Below are positions 15,439 to 23,528 of a stretch of DNA of 25,270 nucleotides, one piece after another. Origin of the DNA: JAIPEK01 sp041685935 (GTDB taxonomy: Bacteria > Desulfobacterota > Desulfobacteria > Desulfobacterales > Desulfobacteraceae); NCBI GenBank assembly GCA_041685935.1, contig JAWLES010000014.1, positions 1-25,270 on the forward strand. Direction: 5' to 3'. Within the stretch, counting starts at the first letter, position 1; each line of letters begins with the position of its first letter. Under the pieces are notes generated by a model. The model worked only from the letters and a program-made list of their open reading frames with translations, was not told the origin of the DNA and made no database searches. The translations under genes were made by a program, and so were the position numbers.

Positions 15439-15484
15439 AATAAAACGGCGAGTCTCCTGGAGAAAACTCTCAAGAACCCCGCCG
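15439..15484 (-). terminator. Candidate intrinsic terminator after tRNA-Arg
   Basis: On the minus strand, CGGCG and CGCCG (15480-15484 and 15446-15450) close a stem that encloses a smaller imperfect hairpin around GAG-TTTT-CTC. It is followed by TTTTATT. It begins 16 bases past the encoded CCA of the tRNA. Confidence 0.45.
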
Positions 15485-15499
15485 ATTCAGTGTGACAAA

Positions 15500-15576
15500 T
15501 GGCGCGCCCGGCAGGATTCGAACCTGCGACCCCCTGATTCGTAGTCAGATACTCTATCCAACTGAGCTACGGGCGC
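15500..15576 (-). tRNA. tRNA-Arg (anticodon ACG), CCA encoded
   Basis: A 77-base cloverleaf on the minus strand. The acceptor stem GCGCCCG/CGGGCGC is fully paired, with discriminator G and an encoded CCA at 15502-15500. The D-arm begins GCTCAGTTGGATAGAG. The anticodon stem-loop has loop CTACGAA with anticodon ACG, and the T-arm is GCAGG-TTCGAAT-CCTGC. ACG is the usual isoacceptor for CGU/CGC/CGA codons after A34 is edited to inosine. Confidence 0.97.
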
Positions 15577-15591
15577 GCAAAGCGTGAACCT

Positions 15592-15620
15592 TATATATCA
15601 AAGGTTTCGGGGAAAATCAA
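15592..15620 (-). promoter_or_regulatory. Promoter of tRNA-Arg
   Basis: On the minus strand, TTGATT (15615-15620) and TATATA (15592-15597) are separated by 17 bases and sit 16 bases before the mature tRNA 5' end. Each hexamer matches 4 of 6 consensus positions. Confidence 0.55.
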
Positions 15621-15659
15621 GGTTTTTTAAAAGTCTCTGAATCCGCCTGAATTTGACCC

Positions 15660-15676
15660 AAAAAGCATAAAAATGC
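15660..15676 (-). terminator. Weak candidate terminator after the HD-GYP gene
   Basis: On the minus strand GCAT-TTTT-ATGC is followed by TTTTT, about 60 bases past the regulator's stop. The stem is only four base pairs. Confidence 0.3.
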
Positions 15677-15738
15677 GTACAAAATGCGAACCTGTTTTTA
15701 TCTCTGAACCGGGCCTAATTGGACAGGATTGCACCGTA

Positions 15739-16875
15739 TCAGTTTTTCCGAAGCCCGGCTCTTTCCTCCTCATGGTCAGCCAGCTCATATGCAATTTCCC
15801 TGAAGTCCTGATGCATTTCATTAAAAACGTCAAGGATGTCCGGATCAAAATGTTCAGGCATTACACGACCGTCTCCATGTGTAATAATCCTGACTGCTTT
15901 TGAATGAGGTATCGGGTCTTTATATACACGTTTACTGATGAGGGCGTCATAAACGTCGAATATAGCCATAAGGCGGCCCACAAGCGGGATTTCCTCTCCT
16001 TTCAAGCCCGCAGGATATCCCGACCCGTCCCATTTTTCATGATGCGTGGCGGTAATATCGCGTGCAATCCGAAGAAACGAAGTATTTTTATCCACTCCCA
16101 ATACCTCTTCAGCACGTTTGATCGCGTCGCTACCATAGATCGTGTGCTGTTTCATTATCTCGAATTCATCTTTTGTCAATTTGCCCGGCTTCAATAGAAT
16201 GGCATCCGGTACAGCCACCTTGCCAATATCATGCAGAGGGGTCGATTTATAAAACAGATCTATCGTTTCAGCGGCAAGTTCATTCCTGAATTTCGGATAA
16301 AGTGCAAGGCGCTCGCAAATTGCTCTCACATAATTTTGGGTGCGCATGATATGTCCGCCGGTTTCAGAATCTCGATATTCCGCCAGTACCGCCATGCCAT
16401 AAAACGTGACATTCTGAACGGTCTGGAGCTCCAGAGTCCTTTCCTTAACTTTTTTTTCAAGCTCATCTTCGTATTGCCTGCGCATAATTTCCAGCTCTCT
16501 TCTGCGCAAAGAGCCGGCTACGTTAATCAAAATTTCATTTTTTTCAACGGGTTTAATAAGATATCCGTATGCACCCAACTCAACCGCTTTTGTGGCTGTT
16601 TCCCGATCATCAACTCCTGTAAGCATAATCACGGCAGTGTCGGGATATTGATCTGAAATATGCTCCAGCAAGTCAATGCCGGAAATTCCGGGCATCATTA
16701 TATCGGAAATAACAAGACTGATCTTTTGGTTTTCCATGATTTCAAGTGCCTGGTCACCACTGCTTGCAGTTATGCATTTGTAATTTTCCTGATGAAGCCA
16801 CCGGGAGACGATATCCTGTATAAAGGTTTCATCATCCACCATCAGAATCGAAGACTCTTCTTTATTGAGATTCAT
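15739..16875 (-). CDS. Response regulator with HD-GYP cyclic-di-GMP phosphodiesterase output
   Basis: 378 residues in the RpfG style. A receiver domain (about 9-125) has acidic pocket DD at 14-15, phospho-acceptor D58 (ISDIMMPG) and K108 (IKPV). A short coiled linker (about 125-152) leads to an HD-GYP domain (about 158-360). Catalytic motifs are intact: H175, LHDIGK (H215, D216), HHEKWDGSGYP (278-288, including the GYP at 286-288) and FDVYDAL. The family hydrolyses cyclic-di-GMP, so phosphorylation probably tunes motility, biofilm or related behaviour. The gene starts 14 bases after the hybrid kinase stop, with AAGGAAT just before its ATG, so the kinase encoded upstream is the obvious phosphodonor. 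The receiver is the only sensory input; there is no membrane segment. Confidence 0.92.
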   Translation of the reverse strand: MNLNKEESSILMVDDETFIQDIVSRWLHQENYKCITASSGDQALEIMENQKISLVISDIMMPGISGIDLLEHISDQYPDTAVIMLTGVDDRETATKAVELGAYGYLIKPVEKNEILINVAGSLRRRELEIMRRQYEDELEKKVKERTLELQTVQNVTFYGMAVLAEYRDSETGGHIMRTQNYVRAICERLALYPKFRNELAAETIDLFYKSTPLHDIGKVAVPDAILLKPGKLTKDEFEIMKQHTIYGSDAIKRAEEVLGVDKNTSFLRIARDITATHHEKWDGSGYPAGLKGEEIPLVGRLMAIFDVYDALISKRVYKDPIPHSKAVRIITHGDGRVMPEHFDPDILDVFNEMHQDFREIAYELADHEEERAGLRKN

Positions 16876-16889
16876 ATTCCTTTCCTGTC

Positions 16890-19800
16890 TCAGGCTTCTT
16901 TGTCCAGCACTTCTCTAACTTTGGCTGCCAGAATATTTCTTTCCACAGGTTTTTCAAGAAAAGCCACCCCTTCTTTCAGAATTCCCTGGTGCACTATTGC
17001 ACTGTCGGTATATCCCGACATAAAAAGCACCTTGAAATCGGCAATTTCTTCAGATAGTGACTTATATAGTTCCAGTCCGCTGCCGCCCGGCATAACCACA
17101 TCACTCAACAGCAAGTCAATTTCTTTGACATAAGTTTTTGCATGTTTTCGAGCTTCCTCGGGATTAGATGCACAGATTACATTGTAACCGAAACTTTCCA
17201 GATGTCGGCTCATAACATTACAAACAGCCTCTTCATCTTCCACAAGTAATATTGTTTCGGTACCGCCTTGAACAATATCCTCTTTTTTCGGGGCGGGCTT
17301 GCTTTCACTGGTGATGCGGGGAAGGTAGATCCTGAAAGTTGTCCCTCTGCCGGGTTCGCTGTAAACCCAGACATTTCCCCCATGCTGTTTTATGATACCG
17401 TAAACCGTGGACAGTCCAAGACCGGTCCCTTCTCCCTGGGATTTTGTAGTGAAAAAGGGATCGAAAATATGAGACCGGGTGTTTTCATCCATGCCCACAC
17501 CGTTGTCACTGACTGCAATCATAACATGCGGCCCCTGGCGGGCCTCCTTGTGTAAATCAGTATACTCCCTTTTAAGATCAACATCGGCAGATTCTATCGT
17601 AAGTTTTCCGCCGTCCGGCATGGCATCCCTGGCATTAAGTGCCATATTCATCAAGACTTGGCTCATTTGCGAGGGGTCCGCCTTAACGATTCCGGGTTTT
17701 TCCGATTCATTGAAACGAATATCAATATCCTCTCCCAACAATCTTTCCAGCATTTTTAAATGTTCTGAAACCAGTTTGTTGATATCTATATCTTCCATGC
17801 TCAATGCCTGTTTACGGCTGAAAGCCAAAAGTTGCTGAATCAGGCTGCCTGCTCTATCAGCAAGGGATATGACCTCGTTCAGATCTTCATGTAACTGGGT
17901 TCCCGGTTCAGCCTCATCCAGTGCAAAACCTGAAAAGCCCTTAATGCCGGTGAGAAGATTGTTGAAGTCATGTGCCACTCCTCCTGCCAGACGGCCCACG
18001 GCCTCCAGCCTTCTGACTTGCTGGAGCTGGGCTTCGAGGTCTTCTTTTTCGGTTTCCAGGCGAACTCTTTCCGATCTGTCGGTAAAAAAACCTGCCAGGC
18101 AGCTTTTCCCATCCATCTCGATTGGTGTGGAATTCACATCCATTTGAACCAAAGCTCCATCTTTATGAAGCAATGGGAGGCCGATTTCTCTGGACTTTTC
18201 GCCTTTTGCATGCCTTTCAAAAAGCTCAAGCAGCTCGTCTTCATGTTCTTCAGGAAGAATATTGCCGACTTTCACTCGGCAAAGTTCATGTTCCGTATAT
18301 CCCAGCATTTTGCAAATGGCGGGATTCGCATACAACAGCTCACGTGTTTGCGAGTCTGCAACCAGTATCCCCTCCGCAGTGCCGTTGAAAAGCGTACGGT
18401 ATCTTTGTTCCGAAGCAGCAAGCTTTTCTTCGGCATCCTTGCGGTCCGATATATTCAGCCATGAACCTATTATTCTGCTTGCTCCTGTTTTGCTGTCAGA
18501 AGAGTCAATGAGTTTCATTTCATCGCGTATCCATTGATATGTTCCGTCTTTGTGAAGAAAACGGTATTCATGGATCTGTTTTTCATCCTCTTTGATTCTG
18601 GAGATATCTGATAAAACACCGGGAGCATCTTCAGGGTGCAAATGATTGCTCCAGAATTGGGGATCCTGATAAAATTCATCCGGCTTGTATCCAACCTGGG
18701 CGGTGATATTCGGAGTGACAAAAGTTAAGGTGAAATGCTGATTCAAGATTGCGGTATAGATTACGCTGGGACTTGAAGAAGCTAAAAACTTCCATTGCTC
18801 CCGATTCGCCTTTAATTCCGATTCCGCCTTTTTCCGCCTTGAAATATCATGAAGGATGACGTGAACAAGAGACTCCCCTTTGAATTGAAAAGGAGCTGCC
18901 ACCACTTCAACATCCACAATGCCGCCGTCAAAACGAGTGATTTGTTCTTCAATCGGAGGAGTGGATTCATGATGATCAAGAACCCTTTGAATACGTTTTT
19001 CAATAACCGGATGGAAATCCGGGTGGAAAAGGTTGGAAGGAGATTTTCCGATAAGGTCCCTGGACGATTTGACGCCGAAAAGCTTCTGGCAGGCGTTATT
19101 TGCAAGAATAATTTCATTTTGTTTGTTAACGAAAATAGCATCTGGTGAACTCATGAAAAGGTTCCGATACCTGCTTTCATTTTCCTTCAGGACATTTTCA
19201 ATTTCCCGCCGCTTAACTTCAGTGGAGTGCAGGGAGTCCGCGCTCCATAAAATGATTCTGGAGAGGATAAGAATACTTGCCAGAACCATAAGAGAAATAC
19301 CGAATTCAGCATTGTAATAACCTGCTTTTTCCCCCAGCAGCCTCAGCCAGAACAATAATGGAATCAGGATCATTATTATTGGAAGGAGCCGCCTTGCCAA
19401 AGTCCCTCCCATTGTATCGCCGGAGATAAGCTTCAGCCAGCGATTTTCAGAGCAGGATAAGAAGACGGCGATACTTAGAATCAAAAAGGAAACAGCTGTG
19501 GAAAGAGCCATGGATGTATAATCTGAGAGCCTGTAAAGCGATTGAATCCCGTAAAGGTATCCGAGAATGGAGAGAAAGGAAATTGCGAAGGGAATCAGAA
19601 GGATCAAATGAGTGAATCTTTTTCCACGGCGCTCATTAAGGCTCTGCAGAAACAATGCAATGCTGACGGATATAAAGTTGAAAGCTGTTACCGGCGCCAT
19701 CCTGCCGGGACTTGATGTTTGAAATGCCCCTGCAGGTTCCCGGAACAAAAGGTTATCAATTCCAAAATTCCAGTCTCCTGTATATTGAAACAAGGTTGCC

Positions 19801-20090
19801 AGGCTGACCAGCATGGTTAAAAAGCTGAACAGCATGCATGCCCTGAGATTCAGGGAATGATTGGATGAATCGCAGTTTAATAACCAGGTGGCGAATCCGA
19901 GAAATATAAAACTCAACGCAGTGTTGGCTTTCATTGTCACCCAGTTCGGATGGATGCTTTTTAATAATGATATGTCAAGCCACCACCCGGTCAGAACAGA
20001 ACAGCCCGTAAGAATAATCACAACACAGAGTGCTGTGGACAGTAAACAGAACTGCGAGCTTATATTCGGGTCGGTGGATTGTACTGTCAT
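16890..20090 (-). CDS. Membrane-bound multi-PAS hybrid histidine kinase
   Basis: 1066 residues. The N-terminus carries about eight predicted transmembrane segments (near 15-33, 55-71, 85-101, 133-150, 160-182, 193-211, 232-250 and 265-283), a sensor region I do not recognise. Three PAS domains follow (about 302-420, 428-548 with a PAC end at GSWLNISDRK, and 556-675). The kinase core has the H-box GGVAHDFNN (H707), N-box MNMALNARDAM (N819), DNGVGM (862-867), FDPFFTTK and GTGLGLSTVYG. A C-terminal receiver (about 945-1066) has D997 (LSDVVMPG) and K1047. The HDFNN H-box is common in hybrid kinases with attached receivers. Its gene is followed 14 bases later by the HD-GYP regulator. The ATG has only a weak GGAA ribosome-binding sequence. 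Confidence 0.93.
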   Translation of the reverse strand: MTVQSTDPNISSQFCLLSTALCVVIILTGCSVLTGWWLDISLLKSIHPNWVTMKANTALSFIFLGFATWLLNCDSSNHSLNLRACMLFSFLTMLVSLATLFQYTGDWNFGIDNLLFREPAGAFQTSSPGRMAPVTAFNFISVSIALFLQSLNERRGKRFTHLILLIPFAISFLSILGYLYGIQSLYRLSDYTSMALSTAVSFLILSIAVFLSCSENRWLKLISGDTMGGTLARRLLPIIMILIPLLFWLRLLGEKAGYYNAEFGISLMVLASILILSRIILWSADSLHSTEVKRREIENVLKENESRYRNLFMSSPDAIFVNKQNEIILANNACQKLFGVKSSRDLIGKSPSNLFHPDFHPVIEKRIQRVLDHHESTPPIEEQITRFDGGIVDVEVVAAPFQFKGESLVHVILHDISRRKKAESELKANREQWKFLASSSPSVIYTAILNQHFTLTFVTPNITAQVGYKPDEFYQDPQFWSNHLHPEDAPGVLSDISRIKEDEKQIHEYRFLHKDGTYQWIRDEMKLIDSSDSKTGASRIIGSWLNISDRKDAEEKLAASEQRYRTLFNGTAEGILVADSQTRELLYANPAICKMLGYTEHELCRVKVGNILPEEHEDELLELFERHAKGEKSREIGLPLLHKDGALVQMDVNSTPIEMDGKSCLAGFFTDRSERVRLETEKEDLEAQLQQVRRLEAVGRLAGGVAHDFNNLLTGIKGFSGFALDEAEPGTQLHEDLNEVISLADRAGSLIQQLLAFSRKQALSMEDIDINKLVSEHLKMLERLLGEDIDIRFNESEKPGIVKADPSQMSQVLMNMALNARDAMPDGGKLTIESADVDLKREYTDLHKEARQGPHVMIAVSDNGVGMDENTRSHIFDPFFTTKSQGEGTGLGLSTVYGIIKQHGGNVWVYSEPGRGTTFRIYLPRITSESKPAPKKEDIVQGGTETILLVEDEEAVCNVMSRHLESFGYNVICASNPEEARKHAKTYVKEIDLLLSDVVMPGGSGLELYKSLSEEIADFKVLFMSGYTDSAIVHQGILKEGVAFLEKPVERNILAAKVREVLDKEA

Positions 20091-20552
20091 AGAATTTCCG
20101 ATTCATGAAAATAGATGCAGTTCCTGAACAATAATATTATAACGCTGCCAATGTCAAGAAAATGAACACAATTTATGTTTTCCGCAATCCCCGGGCATTA
20201 AAAATGCATGCATCATATTAAACCAGTTTGCGCAGACACAAGGGCATTGGACGGGTCACAAATATTGAAGCAGGTTGAAAACCGGTCACTTGGGGATAAA
20301 GAGGCATAATTATGTATTGCAATTTTATGTGTCATGTGCGATGACTCTTTAAGAAAAGCTGAGTTTCCAAATACAAGTTGACAATTTCTTCAAGAGAAAG
20401 CAAAGGCATTGGGAATAAAGGCCTTTTCAGTGAAATCCCTCATTGCTGAAAACCCTGCTCAGACTAGTCGAAAAGTGCTGTATCAGGCCAAAATTTAATA
20501 CCATATCCGGAAGCCCGTGAAAATTTAAAACAGGAGAAATTCGGTCGCCACT
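20091..20552. other. 462-bp intergenic region between divergent signalling operons
   Basis: No gene is supported here. It contains the likely promoter of the minus-strand kinase operon at its left end, a 10-base palindrome ATGCATGCAT (20204-20213), and a perfect TTGACA at 20378-20383 that has no acceptable -10 at 16-18 bases. The AGGAG nearest the CheBR gene (20532-20536) is 16 bases from its ATG, longer than usual. Confidence 0.6.
20131..20157 (-). promoter_or_regulatory. Candidate promoter of the hybrid kinase / HD-GYP operon
   Basis: On the minus strand TTGACA (20152-20157) precedes TATTAT (20131-20136) with a 15-base spacer. An exact TATAAT (20136-20141) also lies here but only 10 bases from TTGACA. 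The region is promoter-like, but which pairing is used is unclear. Confidence 0.4.
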
Positions 20553-23528
20553 ATGCCAAAGAAAAAATCGATTAAGAACACAGATAATAACAACCGCGAT
20601 GATTCTGCGGAAAACAGTTTTCCGGTGGTGGGACTTGGTGCATCCGCAGGGGGACTGGAAGCACTGAAGTCTTTTTTTTCCAAGCTTCCCGAAAAAAGCG
20701 GCATGGCCTTTATCGTGGTGATGCACCTTAAGCCGGGACAGCCGAGCATGATGCCCGATCTTATTCAAAAAATCACCAAGACGCCGGTGACTGCAGCCGA
20801 GGACGGGCAGACGGTTGAACCGGATCACATCTATGTGATCCCCCCGGGCAAGGATATCAATGTGTACAACGGCTGCATTCAGCTCATGGACCAGGTGAAA
20901 AAACCAGTCCCTCTTCCCGTGGACCACTTTTTCCGATCTCTTGCCATGGACAGAGGGAACAAGGCTGCAGGGGTGATCCTGTCCGGGACCGGCTCTGACG
21001 GGACCCTCGGTATAAAGGAAATCAAAGCCTGTGACGGACTTGTGCTGGCCCAGTCCCGTGAATCGGCCGGTTACGACGGGATGCCCGCCAGTGCAGCCGG
21101 TACCGGTGTCGTAGATCTCGTACTGCCGCCGGAGGAGATGCCGAATGTCCTGATTCAGTATTTTTTACACATGGGCAGTAAAAAAGCCATGGAACCAGGG
21201 CCCGGAAAAGAAAACAAACAACAGGACTGGCTCAATAAAATATTTGCAGTACTCAGAACCCGGGTGGGGCACGATTTTTCTTATTACAAGACCAGTACCA
21301 TCCTCAGGCGCATTGAACGGCGAATGGGACTCAATCACATAAGCGGATATGAGACCTATCTACGTTTTATGCGGGAAAACCCCGCGGAGGTTGACGCCCT
21401 TTTCCGGGAGTTTCTCATCGGGGTGACGAGTTTTTTCAGGGAGCCGGAATCCTTTGAAAGACTTGCAAAAGATATTCTGCCGGATTTTTTCAATAAGTTT
21501 TCAAATGATGAAACATTCCGGGTCTGGATTCCGGGGTGCTCCACAGGAGAGGAAGTGTATTCACTGGCAATGGTTCTGCTGGAATGCCTGGACCGCATTT
21601 CAGGTCATATCGGTATTCAGCTGTTTGGTACTGATATTGACAATGATGCCATTGAAAAAGCCAGGCAGGGAGTTTACCCTGCCAGCATCTCCGCCCACGT
21701 GAGCGAAGACAGGCTGAAACGGTTTTTCAAGGAAGAGGAAGGTTCTTTCCGCATCAAAAAGGAAATCCGTGACTGTGCCGTATTTTCCACCCAGGATATC
21801 ATCAAGGATCCGCCGTTTCCCCGAATACACCTTCTGTGCTGCCGCAATCTGCTTATTTATCTGGACGAAAAGGCTCAGAAGAAAGTGCTTCCGGTTTTCC
21901 ACTATACCCTGAATCCCGGTGGAATCCTCATGCTCGGCTCTTCCGAAACCATTGGAAGTTTCAGTAATCTGTTCAAACCGTTGAACAGCAAATGTAAAAT
22001 ATTCATGAGGCAGGAGGTGCCCCGCGCCTTGAGGCAGATCGTGGATTTCCCCAGCGGCACGCCTTCGGTAAAAGGCCTTCCGGCACATATATCCGAGGTA
22101 CAGGCCTCGGACCGATACTCTGATATCGGTCAGCTTACCCGAAAAGCAGTCATGGACCAATTCGCTCCCACAGCCGTTCTGGTCGACGGACAAGGTGAAC
22201 TGCTGCATGTCCATGGCCGTACCGGCAAATACCTGGAAACTCCAAGCGGCCCTCCCACAAACAATATCCTGGACCTTTGCCGGGAAGGGCTGCGCATTCA
22301 CCTTTCCTCCGCCCTGCGGGAGGCAAAAAGCTCAGGCACAAGGCAGACCCGGCAGCGCTTGACCGTGAAAACCAACGGGGATGTTGAGACGATTGATCTG
22401 CACGTGTGCCCCCAAAGCAACTCCACAGGGCTTGCCGGCCGGTTCCTGGTGGCGTTTGAAAAGGTGGCCGATAACGCCGGAACGCGGGAAACCGAAGCGC
22501 AGCAAGGGGAAGAATCTCACGCTGATTCAGCAAGAGTTGACGAACTGGAAAAGGAGCTCCGGATTACCCGGGAAAGCCACCAGGCCACAATTGAAGAGCT
22601 CGAATCCTCCAATGAAGAACTCAAGTCCACCAACGAAGAAGTCCAGTCGGCAAATGAGGAACTCCAGTCCACCAATGAAGAACTGGAATCTTCCAAGGAA
22701 GAGCTCCAGTCCCTGAATGAAGAACTGCAAACGGTGAATTCCGAACTTCAGAGTAAGGTGGCAGAGCTTTCCAGCGCCCATGACGATATGCAGAATCTTC
22801 TGGAAAACACCGAGATCGCCACCATTTTTGTGGATAAAAATATGTGTGTCCGGCGGTTTACCCCCCAGGCCACTCAAATCGTCAATCTCATTACCTCGGA
22901 TATAGGCCGCCCCCTCAGGCATGTGGTCAGCAACCTGGAGTACGAACACATGATCGGGGACCTGGAAGAGGTCCATAAAAAATTGATTCCCAAAGAAACG
23001 GAAGTCCGGACCGACCTGGGAAAATGGTACAATATGCGCATTATGCCGTACCGAACCACGGATAACCGGATCGACGGACTTGTGATAACCTTTTCCGGGA
23101 TTCACGAGCAGATCCTCCAGCAACAGCGGCTTCAGCAAGCGAAAAACGAGGCTGAAACCACAAGAGAGCTTTTGAAACTCGTATTTAACATGAACCCGGA
23201 CCCCATGGCAGTACTGGACCATGACGGCAACATAGTGATCGCCAATACCGGTTTTTTCCGTCTGATCGGCTTTGCCTCTGAAGATGCGGAACAAGATAAA
23301 CCCATAACATTTCCCACGGATATTTTCACAAATGCGGAACTGGAAAAGAGACTTAAAAATGCATATGAAAACGGAATCGATTTTACCACCGACCCGACAG
23401 AGCTGAAAACGGGACTGGACGGGACACAAATCGCCATTCACGGCCGATGCATTGAAAACAGTACGGATTCTCCTTACCGGATTCTTCTGCGTTTTATGGA
23501 AAGTCAGTCGGAGGAAGGACCAACATGA
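20553..23528 (+). CDS. CheB-CheR-PAS fusion protein
   Basis: 991 residues. A CheB-type methylesterase domain (about 22-205) has the triad S31 (GASAGG), H58 (MHLKPG) and D149 (GTGSDG) but no N-terminal receiver. A CheR-type SAM-dependent methyltransferase follows (about 225-487): RRIERRMG, VTSFFREPE, WIPGCSTGEEVYS (325-337), GTDID (359-363) and CCRNLLIY (429-436). Next come a region typical of this family (530-640), a heptad EELxSxN coiled coil (about 681-734), a PAS domain (about 740-850) and a second, C-terminal PAS (about 868-985). Such fusions are known sensory proteins, and residue-level catalytic motifs are intact. The methylation target is not evident, as no chemoreceptor gene is present. 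The stop overlaps the next kinase start by 4 bases (ATGA). The start lacks a well-spaced ribosome-binding site. Confidence 0.93.
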   Translation: MPKKKSIKNTDNNNRDDSAENSFPVVGLGASAGGLEALKSFFSKLPEKSGMAFIVVMHLKPGQPSMMPDLIQKITKTPVTAAEDGQTVEPDHIYVIPPGKDINVYNGCIQLMDQVKKPVPLPVDHFFRSLAMDRGNKAAGVILSGTGSDGTLGIKEIKACDGLVLAQSRESAGYDGMPASAAGTGVVDLVLPPEEMPNVLIQYFLHMGSKKAMEPGPGKENKQQDWLNKIFAVLRTRVGHDFSYYKTSTILRRIERRMGLNHISGYETYLRFMRENPAEVDALFREFLIGVTSFFREPESFERLAKDILPDFFNKFSNDETFRVWIPGCSTGEEVYSLAMVLLECLDRISGHIGIQLFGTDIDNDAIEKARQGVYPASISAHVSEDRLKRFFKEEEGSFRIKKEIRDCAVFSTQDIIKDPPFPRIHLLCCRNLLIYLDEKAQKKVLPVFHYTLNPGGILMLGSSETIGSFSNLFKPLNSKCKIFMRQEVPRALRQIVDFPSGTPSVKGLPAHISEVQASDRYSDIGQLTRKAVMDQFAPTAVLVDGQGELLHVHGRTGKYLETPSGPPTNNILDLCREGLRIHLSSALREAKSSGTRQTRQRLTVKTNGDVETIDLHVCPQSNSTGLAGRFLVAFEKVADNAGTRETEAQQGEESHADSARVDELEKELRITRESHQATIEELESSNEELKSTNEEVQSANEELQSTNEELESSKEELQSLNEELQTVNSELQSKVAELSSAHDDMQNLLENTEIATIFVDKNMCVRRFTPQATQIVNLITSDIGRPLRHVVSNLEYEHMIGDLEEVHKKLIPKETEVRTDLGKWYNMRIMPYRTTDNRIDGLVITFSGIHEQILQQQRLQQAKNEAETTRELLKLVFNMNPDPMAVLDHDGNIVIANTGFFRLIGFASEDAEQDKPITFPTDIFTNAELEKRLKNAYENGIDFTTDPTELKTGLDGTQIAIHGRCIENSTDSPYRILLRFMESQSEEGPT
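22593..22754 (+). repeat. Heptad coding repeat in the CheB-CheR-PAS coiled coil
   Basis: Encodes seven to eight consecutive seven-residue units of the form EELxSxN (residues about 681-734), a continuous coiled-coil linker between the methyltransferase-side region and the PAS domains. The same style of linker is usual in this fusion family. Confidence 0.85.

Larger units (their letters stand above)
15084..15499. other. 416-bp intergenic region between the barrel-protein gene and tRNA-Arg
   Basis: Holds, on the minus strand, a leader of about 188 bases for the barrel-protein gene, its promoter (15278-15306), and a candidate tRNA terminator (15439-15484). A 57-codon plus-strand reading frame at 15322-15495 lacks a ribosome-binding site and overlaps the terminator, so it is not called a gene. 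Confidence 0.6.

Noticed and set aside
15322..15495. 57-residue lysine-rich small protein on the plus strand
   Set aside because: No ribosome-binding site, no recognisable motif, and it overlaps the candidate terminator of the tRNA.
15500..15576. Integration site in tRNA-Arg
   Set aside because: No integrase gene or repeated tRNA 3' end was found in the window.
20378..20406. Promoter for the CheB-CheR-PAS gene at the perfect TTGACA
   Set aside because: No reasonable -10 hexamer lies at 16-18 bases; the sequence there is CAAAGG-like.
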